A program made the position numbers and the translations under genes. This document shows positions 6,241-7,728 of a stretch of 7,728 bases of DNA, in pieces; positions within the stretch are counted from its first letter, which is position 1; each line of letters opens with the position of its first letter. The notes under the pieces were generated by a model, which was not told the DNA's origin, did no database searches, and saw nothing but the letters and a program-made list of their open reading frames with translations. Source of the stretch: Chloroflexota bacterium (GTDB lineage: Bacteria > Chloroflexota > UBA4733). The stretch lies in assembly GCA_023381895.1 (NCBI GenBank), contig JAMCTA010000118.1, positions 1-7,728 on the forward strand. The letters run 5' to 3'.

Positions 6241-6539
6241 CCATGACCCCATTGCGCACCGGGGTCCGCATCTGGAGCGGCGGCTGCGTTCCGCCGTCTG
6301 GCAGGTATTGCTCCCAAGGAAGATAGGCGGGTCCGGTGGTAGATAATACTCTGGCGCAGGGCTTGGCCTGCCCACCACAGGCCAAGCAATACCAGCATCA
6401 GGCCGGGCATCATAAGCGGCCAGGTATTCTCCAGCAAGGCAGTCGAGATCAATCCCATCCCGACGATGCCTGCCCCCGTCGCGCCGAGCACCGAAAGATA
6501 CACCAAGATTCCCCGCCAGTACGGCAGGCGTCTACTCAT
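6237..6539 (-). CDS. Small two-helix membrane protein
   Basis: This 100-residue hypothetical protein has two clear transmembrane segments, about 9-33 (GILVYLSVLGATGAGIVGMG region) and 42-62 (PLMMPGLMLVLLGLWWAG region). They are joined by a short polar loop (ENTW). By the positive-inside rule, the Arg-rich ends (MSRR at the start; RQ, HRTR, ARRR after the second helix) should both lie in the cytoplasm. The tail from about 84 is Ala/Pro/Gly-rich and probably disordered. The ATG at 6539 overlaps the TGA of the upstream gene as ATGA, and its own TGA overlaps the next ATG the same way. Such tight coupling suggests that the protein partners with the upstream membrane protein and the hydrolase. I recognise no named family. 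A longer open frame to 7073 is only the opposite reading of the upstream gene. Confidence 0.85.
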   Translation of the reverse strand: MSRRLPYWRGILVYLSVLGATGAGIVGMGLISTALLENTWPLMMPGLMLVLLGLWWAGQALRQSIIYHRTRLSSLGAIPARRRNAAAAPDADPGAQWGHG

Positions 6540-7507
6540 GGCTGGACCGCCCCGCTCTCCCGACTGTGCCTGGTCGCTCGCTGCTCCCGGTAGTAGTCCC
6601 GCCAGATTAGTTTGTAGACGCCGAGCACACGCGGCAGCCGGTTGATGCCAGGCAGGTACGGCACCAGGATAAAGAGTGCCGTTAGAACAGCCATTATCAG
6701 CCCAGTGTACACATCGATATTTGGTGAAGTGGCAATGATCGGAACTTGATACCAGATCGCGTAGAGCCACAGCCACTCTTGACCGGGCCAGCTCCCGGTC
6801 TCGTTCATCATCCCCCACTGCGTGTCCAGCAGATGCAACGGTCTCGATTTGGCGTGCAGCGGCTTCCCTTGGATGAAGAGCAGCGTCTTCGTATAGTCGG
6901 TCTGGTAGAAGTGTGGAGTGGTCAGCAAGTAGCCATCGAGCCCACCGGATTGTCCCATCCGCAGCAAGGCCATCAGCATGGGGCCGACCGGGCCATACGG
7001 CCCTGCAGGGACGATCACCGTTCCGTCTTTCCGCGTCGCCTTCTTCAGTGCCTGTGCATAGGCAGCCTCCCAACTCTGCTGCTGTGCCGGTGCGGCTTGG
7101 AACTGCTGCAAGAGCGCTTTCACCGCGGGATCGTTGCGGGCTACCTCCTGCAGGGGCGCCAGGACGAAATCTTGCTTGGTATTCACAGGAATCTGCACGC
7201 CCGCCAGCTCCTGTAAGGAAATGGGCCCTAGGTACTGCACTGAGCCCGTCCCGTGGTTGTACGGCGGGCCATAGGAGGCGATCTTTCCCCGGCCATCCAG
7301 GTCGCCTAGTGCTACGCCCAGAAAGGTGCGTGGCATCTGCTGCGCTACCTGCTGGATGGTCAAGGGGGGCTCATCCGCCGATGAGAACACGGCTGCCAGC
7401 ACCAATACCAGCATCAGGACGACCCCAAAGGCGATGAGCGCCTCCTTCACCAAGTCGTACGGGGCCATCCGTATCCCACGGTAGTACTCCTGCTGCGATG
7501 GAGCCAT
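6536..7507 (-). CDS. Membrane protein with large extracytoplasmic domain, possibly cytochrome b-associated
   Basis: This 323-residue protein has an N-terminal transmembrane helix (about 22-41, ALIAFGVVLMLVLVLAAV), an extracytoplasmic region of about 200 residues and a second helix (about 266-284). A basic cytoplasmic tail follows (INRLPRVLGVYKLIWRDYYR region). The external part contains SYGPPYNHGTGSVQ (78-91), GPISLQELAGVQIPV (94-108) and a Gln/Ala-rich stretch (about 132-150). The arrangement, including APYDLVKEAL before helix one and the IWRDYYR tail, reminds me of an unnamed actinobacterial/Chloroflexota family sometimes labelled cytochrome b6-like and found near respiratory bc-type genes. 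I see no haem-ligand His pair in a helix, so it is unlikely to bind haem itself. GGAGAGG lies 3 bases before the ATG. It is coupled by ATGA to the next gene. The function is inference; the gene call is secure. Confidence 0.88.
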   Translation of the reverse strand: MAPSQQEYYRGIRMAPYDLVKEALIAFGVVLMLVLVLAAVFSSADEPPLTIQQVAQQMPRTFLGVALGDLDGRGKIASYGPPYNHGTGSVQYLGPISLQELAGVQIPVNTKQDFVLAPLQEVARNDPAVKALLQQFQAAPAQQQSWEAAYAQALKKATRKDGTVIVPAGPYGPVGPMLMALLRMGQSGGLDGYLLTTPHFYQTDYTKTLLFIQGKPLHAKSRPLHLLDTQWGMMNETGSWPGQEWLWLYAIWYQVPIIATSPNIDVYTGLIMAVLTALFILVPYLPGINRLPRVLGVYKLIWRDYYREQRATRHSRESGAVQP

Positions 7508-7533
7508 GCCATCCTCTCCGTTCAGTACAACCA

Positions 7534-7563
7534 GGCGCCGTCACGCTGAGCTGGGACGGCGCC
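7534..7563 (-). terminator. 9-bp perfect hairpin upstream of the membrane-protein operon
   Basis: GGCGCCGTC (7534-7542) pairs perfectly with GACGGCGCC (7555-7563) around a 12-base loop. It sits 27 bases before the ATG at 7507 and 12 bases after the stop codon of the partial frame entering from the right edge. That is the position of a terminator or partial intercistronic attenuator. No U-run follows, so read-through into the operon is plausible. Confidence 0.45.
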
Positions 7564-7575
7564 GTCTCCGCAGCG

Positions 7576-7728
7576 CTACGGCGCTTGCCCCTCCTCCGGG
7601 AGCTTAGAGGGGGAGGTATGGCAGGGGAGCGCCGAGAGGGTAGTGGATAGCGCGACGGCTCGTGCCATCATGAAGTTGTTGTCGGGCTTCGTGATGGGAG
7701 GATCGGCGTGCGCTATCCCGAGGAATGG
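7576..7728 (-). CDS. Possible C-terminal end of an upstream gene (partial at window edge)
   Basis: A minus-strand frame enters from the right edge and stays open for 50 codons to a TAG at 7576-7578. It contains GIAHADPPITKPDNNFMMA and ends in a Pro/Ser/Glu-rich tail (SKLPEEGQAP) typical of a protein C terminus. The 68-base gap to the next start, with a hairpin in it, is a normal intercistronic arrangement, so this may be an earlier gene of the same operon. The alternative minus-strand frames read as low-complexity Arg/Ser and look non-coding. Fifty codons are too few to name it, and in GC-rich DNA such a frame can arise by chance. Confidence 0.38.
   Translation of the reverse strand, partial: PFLGIAHADPPITKPDNNFMMARAVALSTTLSALPCHTSPSKLPEEGQAP

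Noticed and set aside
6540..7073. Long N-terminal extension of the 100-residue membrane protein
   Set aside because: The extension is an alternative frame of the upstream membrane-protein gene on the same strand. The ATGA overlap at 6536-6539 gives a far better start.

Overview
The window is about 60% G+C by eye and reads as a bacterial chromosome. Gfo/Idh/MocA plus xylose-isomerase-like sugar genes, a Tat-exported two-repeat protein, a long hemerythrin-domain protein and a membrane/hydrolase operon together fit a Chloroflexota (Thermomicrobia-like) or actinobacterial host. That placement is inference from gene content; no rRNA or other marker gene is present.

Layout: (a) 1-692 has no intact gene. 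On the minus strand it carries what looks like a decayed fragment of an SF1/MobF-type helicase, broken by a frame change and an in-frame stop. (b) 693-2646, plus strand, is a two-gene sugar-catabolism unit: an NAD(P)-dependent Gfo/Idh/MocA oxidoreductase, then a TIM-barrel sugar phosphate isomerase/epimerase. A second copy of the first gene's 12-base Shine-Dalgarno block lies in the gap between them. (c) 2834-3676, minus strand, encodes a Tat-signal protein made of two homologous domains of about 105 residues; it is convergent with (b) and followed by a strong hairpin. (d) 3677-4197 has no convincing gene. (e) 4280-4849, minus strand, is a hemerythrin-domain protein with a GTG start chosen by its ribosome-binding site, followed by a perfect 13-bp hairpin. 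(f) 4850-5274 is non-coding and holds palindromes. (g) 7507-5275, minus strand, is a tightly coupled three-gene operon: a two-helix membrane protein with a large extracytoplasmic domain (possibly cytochrome-b-associated), a 100-residue two-helix membrane protein, and an alpha/beta hydrolase. Both junctions are 4-base ATGA overlaps. The tail of another minus-strand reading frame enters from the right edge and ends at 7576.

Functionally, the plus-strand pair probably oxidises and then isomerises or cleaves a sugar or polyol derivative. The coupled operon probably makes a membrane-associated set, possibly linked to respiration. The two stand-alone minus-strand genes serve the cell surface (Tat protein) and iron/oxygen or NO chemistry (hemerythrin). 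No CRISPR array, tRNA, rRNA or intact mobile element was seen. The least explained items are the two-domain Tat protein, the operon with its unnamed membrane proteins, and the helicase-like remnant.
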